Assembly (NCBI GenBank): GCA_001512835.1 | Contig: LFRQ01000106.1 | Coordinates: 42,921-85,102, forward strand | Source of the DNA: Clostridia bacterium DTU022 | Lineage (GTDB): Bacteria > Bacillota > Dethiobacteria > DTU022 | Length of the DNA stretch: 42,182 bases | Direction of reading: 5' to 3' | Shown: in pieces, positions 1 through 7,328 of the stretch | Layout: the number at the start of each line of letters is the position of its first letter | Numbering within the stretch: position 1 is the stretch's first letter | Position numbers and translations under genes: made by a program | Notes under the pieces: model-generated | Told to the model about the DNA's origin: nothing | Database searches by the model: none | The model's input: the letters and a program-made list of their open reading frames with translations, nothing else

Positions 1-412
1 GCCCCGCCACGCAGGCAATCAGCCCGGCCGCCACCGCCGGAAGATACATGGGATCCAGCTCGTACCCCAGGGAGCCGGGAGTGACGGGCAGCAGGCGGTC
101 AATAGTCCAGACGACGGCAGCCACCAGCACCGCCGTGATCAGCCCCCGCACTTTCTCCTCCCGGGAGGAGGCCCGGGCGATAAGGTAGAAGCAGATAGCC
201 GCGGGGATAATCATGCCGCCGATATTGGCCGCCAGTCCGCCGCCCAGGGGAATAGCCGGCAGAAGACCTCCCAGGAGCATGGCCGCAATCAGCAGCAAGG
301 CCTCGAATTTGCCCATGCGCAGCCGGTCCAGGGTCCGGTGCAGCAGGAAGAGGAAGAGGAGCGCTGCGGCAATTACCACCAGCATGATACCCGGAGATCT
401 GGCATAGATCAT
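1..412 (-). CDS. DUF1614 family membrane protein (partial, 3' end outside window)
   Basis: The reading frame from the ATG at 412 runs off the left edge and gives about 137 residues. It starts MIYARSPGIM and contains several hydrophobic segments, with a central LPAIPLGGGLAANIGG stretch and a later WTIDRLLPVTPGS stretch. This glycine-rich 'NIGG' layout fits my recollection of the DUF1614 integral membrane family of Firmicutes, whose function is unknown. A weak ribosome-binding site (GAGGCGGCAGG) precedes the ATG. It lies downstream of the serA-fmdB terminator, so it probably has its own promoter, but I see no good one. The family call is moderately sure; that the frame is a real membrane protein gene is quite sure. 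Confidence 0.75.
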   Translation of the reverse strand, partial: MIYARSPGIMLVVIAAALLFLFLLHRTLDRLRMGKFEALLLIAAMLLGGLLPAIPLGGGLAANIGGMIIPAAICFYLIARASSREEKVRGLITAVLVAAVVWTIDRLLPVTPGSLGYELDPMYLPAVAAGLIACVAG

Positions 413-482
413 TGTTACCTGCCGCCTCTGTTTTGTACAGCCTGAAAGCGAATATATTTTTCCCTCCCCCACCGGTACTATG

Positions 483-518
483 CAAAAACAAGCCCCTTCC
501 CAGTATAGGAAGGGGCTT
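483..518 (-). terminator. Rho-independent terminator of the serA-fmdB unit
   Basis: An 11-bp perfect hairpin (AAGCCCCTTCC / GGAAGGGGCTT, 7-nt loop, 490-518) is followed on the minus strand by GTTTTTG. It lies 37 bases past the fmdB-like stop codon. Confidence 0.9.
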
Positions 519-554
519 GCGATGATCTCAGCAACTGCTGCAGTTGGTGCTGGT

Positions 555-737
555 TCAACCGCCGCAGCCTCCGGAGGCTCTCCCTCCCCCGGAGCTGCTG
601 CGGCCCGACCTGAAGGTGGAAAACACCTTTTTGGACTCGCCGCCGCATTGGGGACAGGCGTAAACCGAAACCCCATAGGAACAGAGCCGCTCAAACTTAT
701 GGCGGCAGCTGGAGCAGTAAAACTCGTACAGGGGCAA
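555..737 (-). CDS. FmdB-type zinc-ribbon protein (CxxC_CxxC_SSSS)
   Basis: A 60-residue protein starting MPLYEFYCSSCRHKFE, with the two Cys pairs CSSC and CPQC that would bind one zinc. The tail is rich in Ser and Gly and ends SGGCGG. This is the standard architecture of the FmdB putative regulatory family (named from the formamidase operon), whose exact role is not settled. The start is TTG at 737, with AAAGGAGG 8 bases upstream. It follows serA by 39 bases and shares its terminator, so the two are probably co-transcribed. Confidence 0.88.
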   Translation of the reverse strand: MPLYEFYCSSCRHKFERLCSYGVSVYACPQCGGESKKVFSTFRSGRSSSGGGRASGGCGG

Positions 738-776
738 GAGCTACACCTCCTTTTGCTCCCGCTGTCCTCTCAGCAG

Positions 777-2372
777 TTAAGCCAGCAGTTGGCTGCTTTT
801 CAGCTGAATAAACCTGGTGGAAAGGATCCCGTCCTTTTTCTCCAGTTCCCGGACCAGTTCCGGCGGGACGGGCTCATCCACCTGCAAGACCATGACCGCC
901 TCGCCGCCCACCGCTTTGCGACCCACCTGCATCCCGGCAATATTGATCCCCGCATTGCCCAGGAAGGTGCCGACTCGGCCGATGACTCCGGGGCGATCGA
1001 TGTAGGTGCAATAGAGCATGTACGGCGAAGGGATGACCTCGATCCGGTAATCCCCGATGTTGACAATGCGGATGTCGGTATTGTTGAATATGGTCCCCGA
1101 CAGGGTATAGCTCTTCCCGCCGGCCTTTGCGGTCATTACCACCAGGTTGGTAAAGTTCTCCACGTGGGCGCTGGTGGTCTCCCGCACCTTGATTCCCCGG
1201 CCGCGGGCAATATGGGGAGCATTGACAAAGTTAACCTGTTCCCCCAGGACGTGGTTCAGAATGCCGATCAAGCAGGAGGTAGTCAAGGGGGCCACCGGCA
1301 GCTCCGCCAAGGCACCGCCGTAGAAGAGCTCGATCTCCTCCAGCTGCCCGTCGAAAACCTGCATATAAAAGTTGCCCAGCAAGTACATCAGGGGGAGGAA
1401 GGGCTTCAGGGAGCCCATCACCTCGGGCAGGATCGCCGGCATGTTCACCGCCGTCAGGACCGGTTCCCCGCGCAGAGCATGCACTACCTGCTCCGCCACC
1501 TGGATAGCCACGTTGACCTGGGCTTCCCGGGTAGAAGCTCCCAGGTGCGGGGTAACCAGAACATTGGGCAGCTTTAGGAGGGGGCTGTCCAGGGGAGGCT
1601 CTTTTTCAAACACATCCAGGGCTGCGCCGGCCACCTTCTTATCCACCAGGGCTTTGTACAAAGCCTCTTCGTCAATAAGGCCGCCCCGTGCGCAATTGAC
1701 CAGGTACACCCCGGGCTTCATTAACTCAAAGGCCCGGGGGCCAATAATGTGGTAACTGGCCTCCGTCAGGGGCAGGTGCAGGGTAATGAAATCGGCCTTG
1801 CTGAGCAGTTCCTCCAGGCCAGTCAGGACAACTCCCTTCTTCTCTGCCTGTTCCCGGGGCACATAGGGGTCGTAGGCGATAATCTTCATCCCCATGGCTC
1901 GGGCCCGCTTGGCCACCTCGCTGCCGATGCGCCCCAGCCCGATAATGCCCAGGGTCTTATGGTACAGCTCCACCCCCATAAAGCGGCTTCGCTCCCACTT
2001 GCCGGATTTCAAATAAGCATTGGCTTCCGGTATGTTGCGGGCCAGGGAGGTAAGCATGGCAATGGCATGCTCCGCCGCGGAAATGGTATTCCCCTGGGGA
2101 GCGTTAATGACGATAATCCCCTGCCGGGTAGCCTGCTCCACGTCGATATTATCAACTCCAACCCCGGCCCTTCCGATTACCTTGAGCTTTTTTCCGGCCT
2201 TGATTATCGGAGCAGTAACCCTGGTCCCGCTGCGGACCACCAGGGCATCGTAGTCGCCGATAATCTCCACCAGCTGCTCCTGGCTTAAACCGATCTTTTG
2301 ATCCACCTGAGCATGCTTGGCCAGGACAGCCACGCCTTCTTCGGATAGAGGGTCGGTGATAATTACTTTCAA
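777..2372 (-). CDS. serA: D-3-phosphoglycerate dehydrogenase
   Basis: First enzyme of phosphorylated serine synthesis; it oxidises 3-phosphoglycerate with NAD. The 531-residue length matches the long (type with ASB and ACT domains) form. Visible are the Rossmann motif [13 protein letters not shown], the catalytic stretches [13 protein letters not shown] and TPHLGAST, the intervening ASB region, and a C-terminal ACT domain ([20 protein letters not shown]) that normally binds serine for feedback control. I choose TTG at 2372 because GGAGG lies 7 bases upstream; an upstream in-frame TTG at 2393 lacks a site. Its own promoter is at 2439-2466. Confidence 0.96.
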   Translation of the reverse strand: MKVIITDPLSEEGVAVLAKHAQVDQKIGLSQEQLVEIIGDYDALVVRSGTRVTAPIIKAGKKLKVIGRAGVGVDNIDVEQATRQGIIVINAPQGNTISAAEHAIAMLTSLARNIPEANAYLKSGKWERSRFMGVELYHKTLGIIGLGRIGSEVAKRARAMGMKIIAYDPYVPREQAEKKGVVLTGLEELLSKADFITLHLPLTEASYHIIGPRAFELMKPGVYLVNCARGGLIDEEALYKALVDKKVAGAALDVFEKEPPLDSPLLKLPNVLVTPHLGASTREAQVNVAIQVAEQVVHALRGEPVLTAVNMPAILPEVMGSLKPFLPLMYLLGNFYMQVFDGQLEEIELFYGGALAELPVAPLTTSCLIGILNHVLGEQVNFVNAPHIARGRGIKVRETTSAHVENFTNLVVMTAKAGGKSYTLSGTIFNNTDIRIVNIGDYRIEVIPSPYMLYCTYIDRPGVIGRVGTFLGNAGINIAGMQVGRKAVGGEAVMVLQVDEPVPPELVRELEKKDGILSTRFIQLKSSQLLA

Positions 2373-2438
2373 GCTGGCACCTCCAGGAGTCAAGTTATTG
2401 CGACAAAACTAGAGAAACAGGTGTTGCTGCTAGAATCA

Positions 2439-2466
2439 ATCATAGCACAATCAGATAGAGATTCAA
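2439..2466 (-). promoter_or_regulatory. sigma-A type promoter of serA
   Basis: On the minus strand, -35 TTGAAT (2461-2466) and -10 TATGAT (2439-2444) are separated by 16 bases. It lies about 70 bases before the serA start and just after the terminator at 2499-2526. Confidence 0.75.
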
Positions 2467-2498
2467 GGGAGATCACCAACAAAAAGGCGAGCCCTAAC

Positions 2499-2526
2499 AA
2501 AAAACCGCAACCGAAAACGGTCACGG
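2499..2526 (-). terminator. Rho-independent terminator upstream of serA
   Basis: On the minus strand CCGTGACCG-TTTT-CGGTTGCGG forms a 9-bp stem (two G-U pairs) followed by TTTTTTG. The G-U pairs work only on the minus strand, which fixes the direction. It would end transcripts from the small basic ORF at 2654-2749. Confidence 0.8.
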
Positions 2527-2653
2527 ATTGGGATCCCTGCAAATAAATGTTAAAAAGGTTCCCGGATTAGACTGCTCCCCTGGAGTTGGGGCTCGCCGCT
2601 GGATAAGCGCCGCCAAAGAAACCGACAATCCAAGCTTAAAGAGAAGAAAAGAT

Positions 2654-2749
2654 CTAGGTACGGCCTTTAAGCCTCTTTCTTTTCTTGGCTCTCCGTCTCT
2701 TCTTGCGCCGACGCTTCAACTGTTTGCTGGTTAACTCTTTCTTACCCAG
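2654..2749 (-). CDS. Putative very basic micro-protein (31 residues, CTG start)
   Basis: The frame reads LGKKELTSKQLKRRRKKRRR then AKKRKRLKGRT and stop: more than half Lys/Arg. The first codon would be CTG, with AAAGGAGG ending 8 bases upstream, an ideal distance; there is no ATG, GTG or TTG near it. A promoter with an extended -10 lies upstream (2813-2821) and a terminator downstream (2499-2526), so it sits in its own transcription unit. Tiny basic proteins of this kind are known among ribosome-associated proteins (for example the AURKAIP1/COX24-type family), but I cannot assign it. The high Arg/Lys run and the context argue for a real gene; the CTG start is the weak point. Confidence 0.5.
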   Translation of the reverse strand: MGKKELTSKQLKRRRKKRRRAKKRKRLKGRT

Positions 2750-2812
2750 AACCTTCTCCTCCTTTATCCCAGGACAATATCCATAGCCGAATGAAGTACG
2801 GCAACCCTTGCT

Positions 2813-2821
2813 ATTATAACA
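2813..2821 (-). promoter_or_regulatory. Extended -10 promoter upstream of the basic micro-ORF
   Basis: Minus-strand TGTTATAAT (a TGnTATAAT extended -10). No convincing -35 is seen. It is about 60 bases before the proposed CTG start. Confidence 0.55.
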
Positions 2822-2890
2822 CTAGCCGGGTCATAAAAAAAGGGGACCGTTAAATTATCCTTCCGGGAAACCCGAAAACCACAAGTTCTT

Positions 2891-2919
2891 ATGTTCGCCG
2901 CAAATCCAGTTATTCCTGC
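2891..2919 (-). promoter_or_regulatory. sigma-H-like promoter (minus direction)
   Basis: GCAGGAATA, 11 bases, GGCGAACAT. This compares with the Bacillus sigma-H consensus RNAGGAWWW, 11-12 bases, RNNGAATWW; only one core position (T of GAAT) differs. The nearest downstream gene is the basic micro-ORF at 2654-2749. Confidence 0.5.
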
Positions 2920-2921
2920 CG

Positions 2922-3281
2922 GAATTTCTAAAAAACCCCGGAGAAAGAAGCTTTATCTCCATGGCCCCCCCATGGGGCCGCCGCGGGAATAGCCAGGGAC
3001 AGGTCTGCCCGGGCTCCCAGGAGCTTGCTCCAGCCAGCATGAGTGCCGCTCCGGGAGCCGCCCCCGGTCGGGAGAAGAAAGATGCTGCGCCCTGGAATGC
3101 GGCCCCTTGGCCTGCCGCTCCGGTACATCTCTTATTATTGCCCCGCCATGGCGATTACTTGCCCCGAGGCGGCAAATTTCTCCCCGCCTAGAGCAAGGGG
3201 GGTGCTTTTAAAAAAAGTTGCAAAATGTAAAAAATTTGCTGCTGCCCGGTTAGATTTAAAATGTTTTTAACTTAAAAACAA
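2922..3281. other. Non-coding stretch between divergent units
   Basis: The whole gene-free gap is 2750-3350. Apart from the promoters listed separately I see nothing definite in it. Several open frames exist on both strands, but none has a ribosome-binding site or a recognisable composition. Confidence 0.6.
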
Positions 3282-3311
3282 AAAGGAATAAGTAGCCCAA
3301 ACGTCGAATTA
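3282..3311 (+). promoter_or_regulatory. sigma-H-like promoter of the 3351-6167 operon
   Basis: AAAGGAATA, 12 bases, GTCGAATTA: a complete match to the sigma-H consensus RNAGGAWWW, 11-12 bases, RNNGAATWW. It ends 39 bases before the ATG at 3351. Sigma-H directs transition-phase and early sporulation genes in Bacilli and Clostridia. Confidence 0.75.
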
Positions 3312-3350
3312 ACAGTTAAATTTCCAGCAAACTGGAGGGACAGCCGCTTA

Positions 3351-4001
3351 ATGTCCGAACTCATGGAAAAAGCTAAAGAGATAGAGACGGTCATCTGCCA
3401 GGTTCAAGGGGTCTTGTCCTCCCGTGTAGTCTTTGAAGGAGAAGAAATTGTCGAAGTACACGTCCTGGCCGACCATACCCGCTCCCCCAAGCAGATTGTC
3501 AGGGATATCGAGTCCGCCGTAATGGTCAAAAGCGGGACCCACCTGGACCACAAGCGGATCAGCGTAGCCCAGCTGGGCCACGAAGGGAGACACCTGGTCA
3601 ATAACAGCCCCAGGCTGCTGCTGGATGAGATTGCCTATGCTTCCCAGGGGGGAGAGATTCGCGTAACCGTTACCGTAACTCTTGGCGAAGACCGTTATTC
3701 TTTTACCTGTAAAGGACCGTACAGCTCCAAAAACAGACTGCGCCTGGTGGCCAAGTCTACCATCGGGGCCGTGGAAGAGTACCTGGGGACCGATTCCCGC
3801 CTCGTGGTCGACGATATCAAAAAGGTTTCCTTAACCGGGCAGGAGGCGGTTATCGTCAGCATTACTTATTTTGTAGACTCCAGGGAGGAAACCCTGCTGG
3901 GCGTCGCCTTGATTAGGGACGGCGACGACCGCGAGGCGGCAGCCAAAGCCAGCCTGGATGCTATAAACCGGAGGTTGCTTGTGATCAACAACAGCGACTA
4001 A
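3351..4001 (+). CDS. Conserved hypothetical protein
   Basis: A 216-residue soluble protein. The N-terminal 70 residues (IETVICQVQGVLSSRVVF ... EVHVLADHTRSPKQIVRDIE) form a small alpha/beta domain that I recall from uncharacterised Firmicute and actinobacterial proteins. The rest (EIRVTVTVTLGEDRYSF ... AKSTIGAVEEYL) looks like a second alpha/beta domain. I see no signal peptide, membrane segment or catalytic motif. The ATG is preceded by GGAGGG at 11 bases, slightly long; an alternative ATG lies at 3363. It is the first gene of an operon with a micro-ORF, an HD-GYP gene and a DUF5317 gene, under a sigma-H-like promoter. Function is unknown. Confidence 0.85.
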   Translation: MSELMEKAKEIETVICQVQGVLSSRVVFEGEEIVEVHVLADHTRSPKQIVRDIESAVMVKSGTHLDHKRISVAQLGHEGRHLVNNSPRLLLDEIAYASQGGEIRVTVTVTLGEDRYSFTCKGPYSSKNRLRLVAKSTIGAVEEYLGTDSRLVVDDIKKVSLTGQEAVIVSITYFVDSREETLLGVALIRDGDDREAAAKASLDAINRRLLVINNSD

Positions 4002-4003
4002 AA

Positions 4004-4231
4004 ATTGAAGCCGGTAACAGGACAAACTTCCAAGGCAATCAGTACGAGCGGAACCCGAGCGAAGCGGCTAACCAGCGGTCGATAGCGGAAAACCGTTGAG
4101 AAACCACAGAGGAGGTTCAACCGTGAGGGTTACTCTGGTAAAGGTTCTCACCGCGCTCGCCGCCTTGGTTTTAGCTGGGGGCGCAGTTTGGAAGTGGTAC
4201 TAATCTTTTGACACCTGTTCCCGGCTTCAAT
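4004..4231 (+). ncRNA. Candidate structured RNA: 18-bp long-range stem enclosing a micro-ORF
   Basis: The arms ATTGAAGCCGGTAACAGG (4004-4021) and CCTGTTCCCGGCTTCAAT (4214-4231) are complementary at 17 of 18 positions, closing a 228-base region. Inside are shorter stems (for example CGG-AAAA-CCG near 4087-4096 and AACC/GGTT around the ribosome-binding site of the 26-codon ORF). It is not a simple terminator: the plus strand has no U run after the 3' arm. It matches no riboswitch, 6S, 5S, SRP or tmRNA signature that I know. It sits in the mRNA between two operon genes. The minus orientation, which has U5 after the stem, cannot be excluded. Confidence 0.5.
4123..4203 (+). CDS. 26-residue membrane micro-protein
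   Basis: A GTG-initiated frame of 26 codons encodes a peptide with one hydrophobic helix (residues about 8-22, TALAALVLAGGAVW), basic residues before it, and an aromatic/Lys end WKWY. GAGGAGG lies 7-8 bases before the GTG, one of the strongest ribosome-binding sites in the region. Such a layout suggests a single-pass membrane peptide. It lies between the hypothetical gene and the HD-GYP gene, inside the long-range stem 4004-4231. The function is unknown; it could be a leader peptide coupled to RNA folding or an independent micro-protein. Confidence 0.65.
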   Translation: MRVTLVKVLTALAALVLAGGAVWKWY

Positions 4232-4263
4232 AAAAAAGTTATCAATAGCAAAAGGAAAGCGTT

Positions 4264-5595
4264 ATGGATGAGAAGCTTCCTTTAAGCGCAAAAATATACA
4301 TAGCCATCATCACAGCAACAGCGGTCGCCTTTATCAGCCATTTAGCCATATCTTTCACCTGGAATAATATCAAGTGGCTGGATATGGCTGTTTTCCTGCT
4401 GCTAATTTTCTCTTTTGACGCTTTTCCCGTAAAAATGCCCAAGGGAGGCGTGGTGGCGGTCTCCTTCGCCCCCATGCTGGCTTCGGTCTTTCTTTTTCAC
4501 CCCATTATCGTGGTAATCATCGTCCTGCTCAGCGATTTCTTATCCTGGCTGAGGCAGAAGAACAAGCGCCCCGTCCAGTACCTGTTCAATGCCTCCCAGT
4601 TGGCCCTAACCCTGGGCTGCACCGCCCTGGTTTACAATTACTATTACCAAGGAAGCCTGCCGAAGCTCGATCTTCAATTTATTGGAGCCGCCGTTGCCGC
4701 CGTCTTCGTCTTTCTGGTTTTAAACAGCCTCTTAGTCACCCTGGTCATCTCCCTGGTCGACCAGGTACGCTTTTGGCCGCTTTGGCTCTCCAACTTGAAA
4801 TGGAGCATCCCCAACTATATCGGCACCGCTCCCCTGGGCATTCTCATCGCCTTTATCTATCTCAACCTGGGCTTGTGGGGGCTGATCCTTTTCCTCTTCC
4901 CGCTAATTCTGGCCCGCTATTCTTTCCAAGCTTACATAGATATTCGCCAAAGCTTCCTGGACGCCATCGAAACCCTCTCCCTGGCCATTGAAGCCAAGGA
5001 CCCCTATACCCGGGGCCACTCCACCCGGGTGGCCGATTACGTGGGCACCCTGGCCAAGGAGCTGAAATGGAGCGATGACCGGGTGGAGCGCCTCCAGTAC
5101 GTGGCCGTCGTTCACGACCTGGGCAAGGTAGCCGTTCCGGAAAGCATATTAAAGAAGCCGGACAGGCTAAACGAAGAGGAGTTCCAGGAGATGAAAACCC
5201 ATGCCGAGATCGGGGCCACCATCATGGCCAACACCAAGTATTTCGACGAGGGAGCGGATATCATCAGGCACCACCACGAACGGTGGGACGGAACGGGCTA
5301 CCCGGCCCGCTTGCGGGGGGAGGAGATCCCCATGGGAGCGCGGATCCTGGCGGTAGCCGATTCTTTTGATGCCATGACCAGCGACCGGCCCTACCGGAAG
5401 GCCTTGGGTTTTGACGTGGCCCTGCAGGAGATTTTGAAGGGAGCAGGCACCCAGTATGATCCCGCAGTGGTGGAGGCCTTCGTTAGAATATACCCGCAGC
5501 TGGTAGGACAAGCCGTGCCCGCACCGGCGGAGGCGGCCAAGAAAGAAGCCGCCCCGGCCAAAACAACAACAACTTTGCACAGCGCCAAGGCCTAG
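4264..5595 (+). CDS. Membrane HD-GYP domain phosphohydrolase
   Basis: A 443-residue protein with six or seven hydrophobic segments in residues 1-225, then an HD-GYP domain (about 233-410). The HD pair is in VVHDLGK (about residue 283) and the GYP motif in HHHERWDGTGYP (about 344). HD-GYP proteins usually hydrolyse cyclic di-GMP to pGpG or GMP; here the N-terminal membrane part would sense a signal. The C-terminal 30 residues are Ala/Pro/Lys-rich and probably disordered. The ATG has AAGGAAAG upstream. It is third in the sigma-H-like operon, and DUF5317 follows 29 bases later. Confidence 0.93.
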   Translation: MDEKLPLSAKIYIAIITATAVAFISHLAISFTWNNIKWLDMAVFLLLIFSFDAFPVKMPKGGVVAVSFAPMLASVFLFHPIIVVIIVLLSDFLSWLRQKNKRPVQYLFNASQLALTLGCTALVYNYYYQGSLPKLDLQFIGAAVAAVFVFLVLNSLLVTLVISLVDQVRFWPLWLSNLKWSIPNYIGTAPLGILIAFIYLNLGLWGLILFLFPLILARYSFQAYIDIRQSFLDAIETLSLAIEAKDPYTRGHSTRVADYVGTLAKELKWSDDRVERLQYVAVVHDLGKVAVPESILKKPDRLNEEEFQEMKTHAEIGATIMANTKYFDEGADIIRHHHERWDGTGYPARLRGEEIPMGARILAVADSFDAMTSDRPYRKALGFDVALQEILKGAGTQYDPAVVEAFVRIYPQLVGQAVPAPAEAAKKEAAPAKTTTTLHSAKA

Positions 5596-5624
5596 CGGGC
5601 GGCCGTCTTCTGGGGAGGAAGAAA

Positions 5625-6167
5625 ATGTTTTTGGAAGCAGCGGTTCTGGGCCTGCTGGTTGGATGGGCCCGCAAAGGGAAGCTCTCCCGGCTGGGCAAGC
5701 TGCCTCTAAAAAGCCTGTTCCTGGTCTTGCTGGCCTTCCTGATCCAGCTCCTTCTCATGGTGGACTACCGCTACGGCGGCTACCTCTCCTCCTTCGCCCC
5801 CTACCTGCACATTATCTCCTACCTTCCCCTGCTGGCCTTTATTTTCCTGAACCGCAAGCTGCCCGGGATACTGGTCTTAGGCCTGGGCCTGGCCCTAAAC
5901 CTGGCGGTGATTGCCGCCAACGGGGGAACCATGCCGGTATCCCTGGAGAACCTGCCTCCCCGTTACCAGGAAAGACTGCTGTCCGGGAGCAGTTCCCCCT
6001 TTCACAGCGCCCTGACGGAAGAGACCAGGCTCAGTTTTTTGGGGGATATCTTCCAGCTGCCCTACGGAAGAGGGGATATGGTCAGCCTGGGCGACATCTT
6101 CCTGGCCGCGGGGCTGTTCTGGTTTATCCAGCAGGGGATGCAGGAAGCCCGCCAAAGGGAGACCTAG
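5625..6167 (+). CDS. DUF5317 family membrane protein
   Basis: A 180-residue protein with four or so hydrophobic helices and a loop carrying NGGTMPVSLENLP, which I associate with DUF5317 proteins of Firmicutes and other phyla. It ends in a basic/acidic tail (QEARQRET). GGGAGG lies 7 bases before the ATG. It is the last gene of the operon that starts at 3351. These proteins are often found beside HD-GYP genes, but no biochemical role is known to me. Confidence 0.82.
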   Translation: MFLEAAVLGLLVGWARKGKLSRLGKLPLKSLFLVLLAFLIQLLLMVDYRYGGYLSSFAPYLHIISYLPLLAFIFLNRKLPGILVLGLGLALNLAVIAANGGTMPVSLENLPPRYQERLLSGSSSPFHSALTEETRLSFLGDIFQLPYGRGDMVSLGDIFLAAGLFWFIQQGMQEARQRET

Positions 6168-6180
6168 GGGAGCGGCAGGT

Positions 6181-6345
6181 TCATTTCAGCCAGAATCTCA
6201 GCAGCAGGAAGGCGATGATGCCCACGGCGGCCATGGTGGCCAGCAGCTGCGGCGCCAGGATCTGGTAGAGGGCGATGCAGAAAGCCAGGAGATCCTTCCA
6301 TTCCACTCGGCAGGAAGCTTTTTCCTTGTTCCCCGGGGCCTTCAT
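6181..6345 (-). CDS. 54-residue membrane protein at the end of the opp operon
   Basis: The frame starts MKAPGNKEKASCRVEWKDLL and ends with a hydrophobic helix (about residues 27-52, QLLATMAAVGIIAFLLLRFW) and LK. Its ATG overlaps the TGA of oppF as ATGA, a classic translational coupling signal, so it is very likely translated. I do not recognise the family. Position suggests a small accessory subunit of the peptide transporter or a membrane protein that merely shares the transcript. Confidence 0.75.
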   Translation of the reverse strand: MKAPGNKEKASCRVEWKDLLAFCIALYQILAPQLLATMAAVGIIAFLLLRFWLK

Positions 6346-7328
6346 GGTTTATCGCCCCCCTCCGCCAGGTGGCAGGCCACCAGGTGACCAGGGGAGACCT
6401 CCCGAAGCAGCGGCTTCTCCTCCCGGCAGCGTTCGCCCGCCAGGGGGCAGCGGGGGTGGAAGCTGCAGCCCTCCCAGCTTTCCGCAGGATCCGGCGGCTC
6501 CCCCTTCAGCACAATGCGCCTCTTCGGCTTGCCGGGCTCCAGGGAGGGAACCGCTGAAATCAGGGCCCGGGTATAAGGGTGCAGGGTCCGGCGGAATAAT
6601 TCCTCCTGGGGAGCCTCTTCCACCAGACCTCCCCTGTACATCACCCCGATCCGGTCCGCAATATGCCTTACCATGCCCAGATCATGGGAGATAAAAAGGC
6701 AGGTCAGGCCAAAGCGCTCCCGCAGCTGCTCCAGGAGGTTAACGATCTGGGCCTGGACGGAAAGATCCAGCATGGCGATGGGTTCATCGGCTACGATAAA
6801 GGAGGGGTTCAGGATCAGGGCCCGGGCGATGACCACCCGCTGGCACTGCCCCGCGGACAACTCGTGGGGGTAGCGGTGGTAAATGCCGGCGGGAAGGCCG
6901 CAAATGGCCAGCATCTCCTCCGTCCGGCGGCGCTTCTCCCGGCCCCGGGCCAGGCCGTGAACCTCCAGGGCCTCGCCCACGGCTTCCCCGGCGGTCATCC
7001 GCGGGTTAAGGGAGCTGTAGGGATCCTGGAGGATGATCTGCATCTCCCGGCGCAGGCGGCGCAGGGCCTCCTTCTCCAGGGCAAATATGTCCCGGCCGTC
7101 AAAAAACACCCGGCCCCCGGTGGGCTGCTCCAGCTTGAGCATGGTTCGGCCCAGGGTGGACTTGCCACACCCGGATTCTCCCACCAGGCCGTAGGTCTCC
7201 CCCCGGTGGATAAAAAAGCTCACCCCGTCCACCGCCTTAACCCGCTCTCCCCTACCGGGCCCCAGGCCGGCAGAATTGAGATAATGCTTGGTCAGCTTCT
7301 CCACCCTGATTAGCGGCTCGGCGGGCAT
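6342..7328 (-). CDS. oppF: Oligopeptide/dipeptide ABC transporter ATP-binding protein (OppF-like)
   Basis: A 328-residue ATPase that powers peptide uptake together with OppD. Visible are Walker A GESGCGKS, the signature LSAGQCQR, Walker B with FIVADEPIAMLD, the H-loop ISHDLG and the C-terminal oligopeptide-transport extension with CSFHPRCPLAGERC (iron-sulphur-like cysteines typical of this subfamily). The start is ATG at 7328, overlapping the TAA of oppD (TAATG) with GGAGG 9 bases upstream; a longer frame to 7373 has no support. Confidence 0.93.
   Translation of the reverse strand: MPAEPLIRVEKLTKHYLNSAGLGPGRGERVKAVDGVSFFIHRGETYGLVGESGCGKSTLGRTMLKLEQPTGGRVFFDGRDIFALEKEALRRLRREMQIILQDPYSSLNPRMTAGEAVGEALEVHGLARGREKRRRTEEMLAICGLPAGIYHRYPHELSAGQCQRVVIARALILNPSFIVADEPIAMLDLSVQAQIVNLLEQLRERFGLTCLFISHDLGMVRHIADRIGVMYRGGLVEEAPQEELFRRTLHPYTRALISAVPSLEPGKPKRRIVLKGEPPDPAESWEGCSFHPRCPLAGERCREEKPLLREVSPGHLVACHLAEGGDKP

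Noticed and set aside
480-1577. A 365-codon plus-strand frame opposite serA
   Set aside because: It is the antisense shadow of serA and fmdB; its composition (rich in Gln, His and Gly) is typical for the complement of a GC-rich gene.
2487-2600. 6S or SRP RNA upstream of serA
   Set aside because: It is too short for 6S RNA, lacks the central bubble, and lacks the SRP GGAA tetraloop with its asymmetric loop.
2855-3270. Several 60-80 codon frames on both strands
   Set aside because: None has a ribosome-binding site or a protein-like composition; they overlap one another and a promoter.
4060-4130. 5S rRNA, c-di-GMP or cyclic-di-AMP riboswitch in the HD-GYP leader
   Set aside because: Short look-alike strings exist (GATAGCGG), but the conserved cores of these RNAs are absent.
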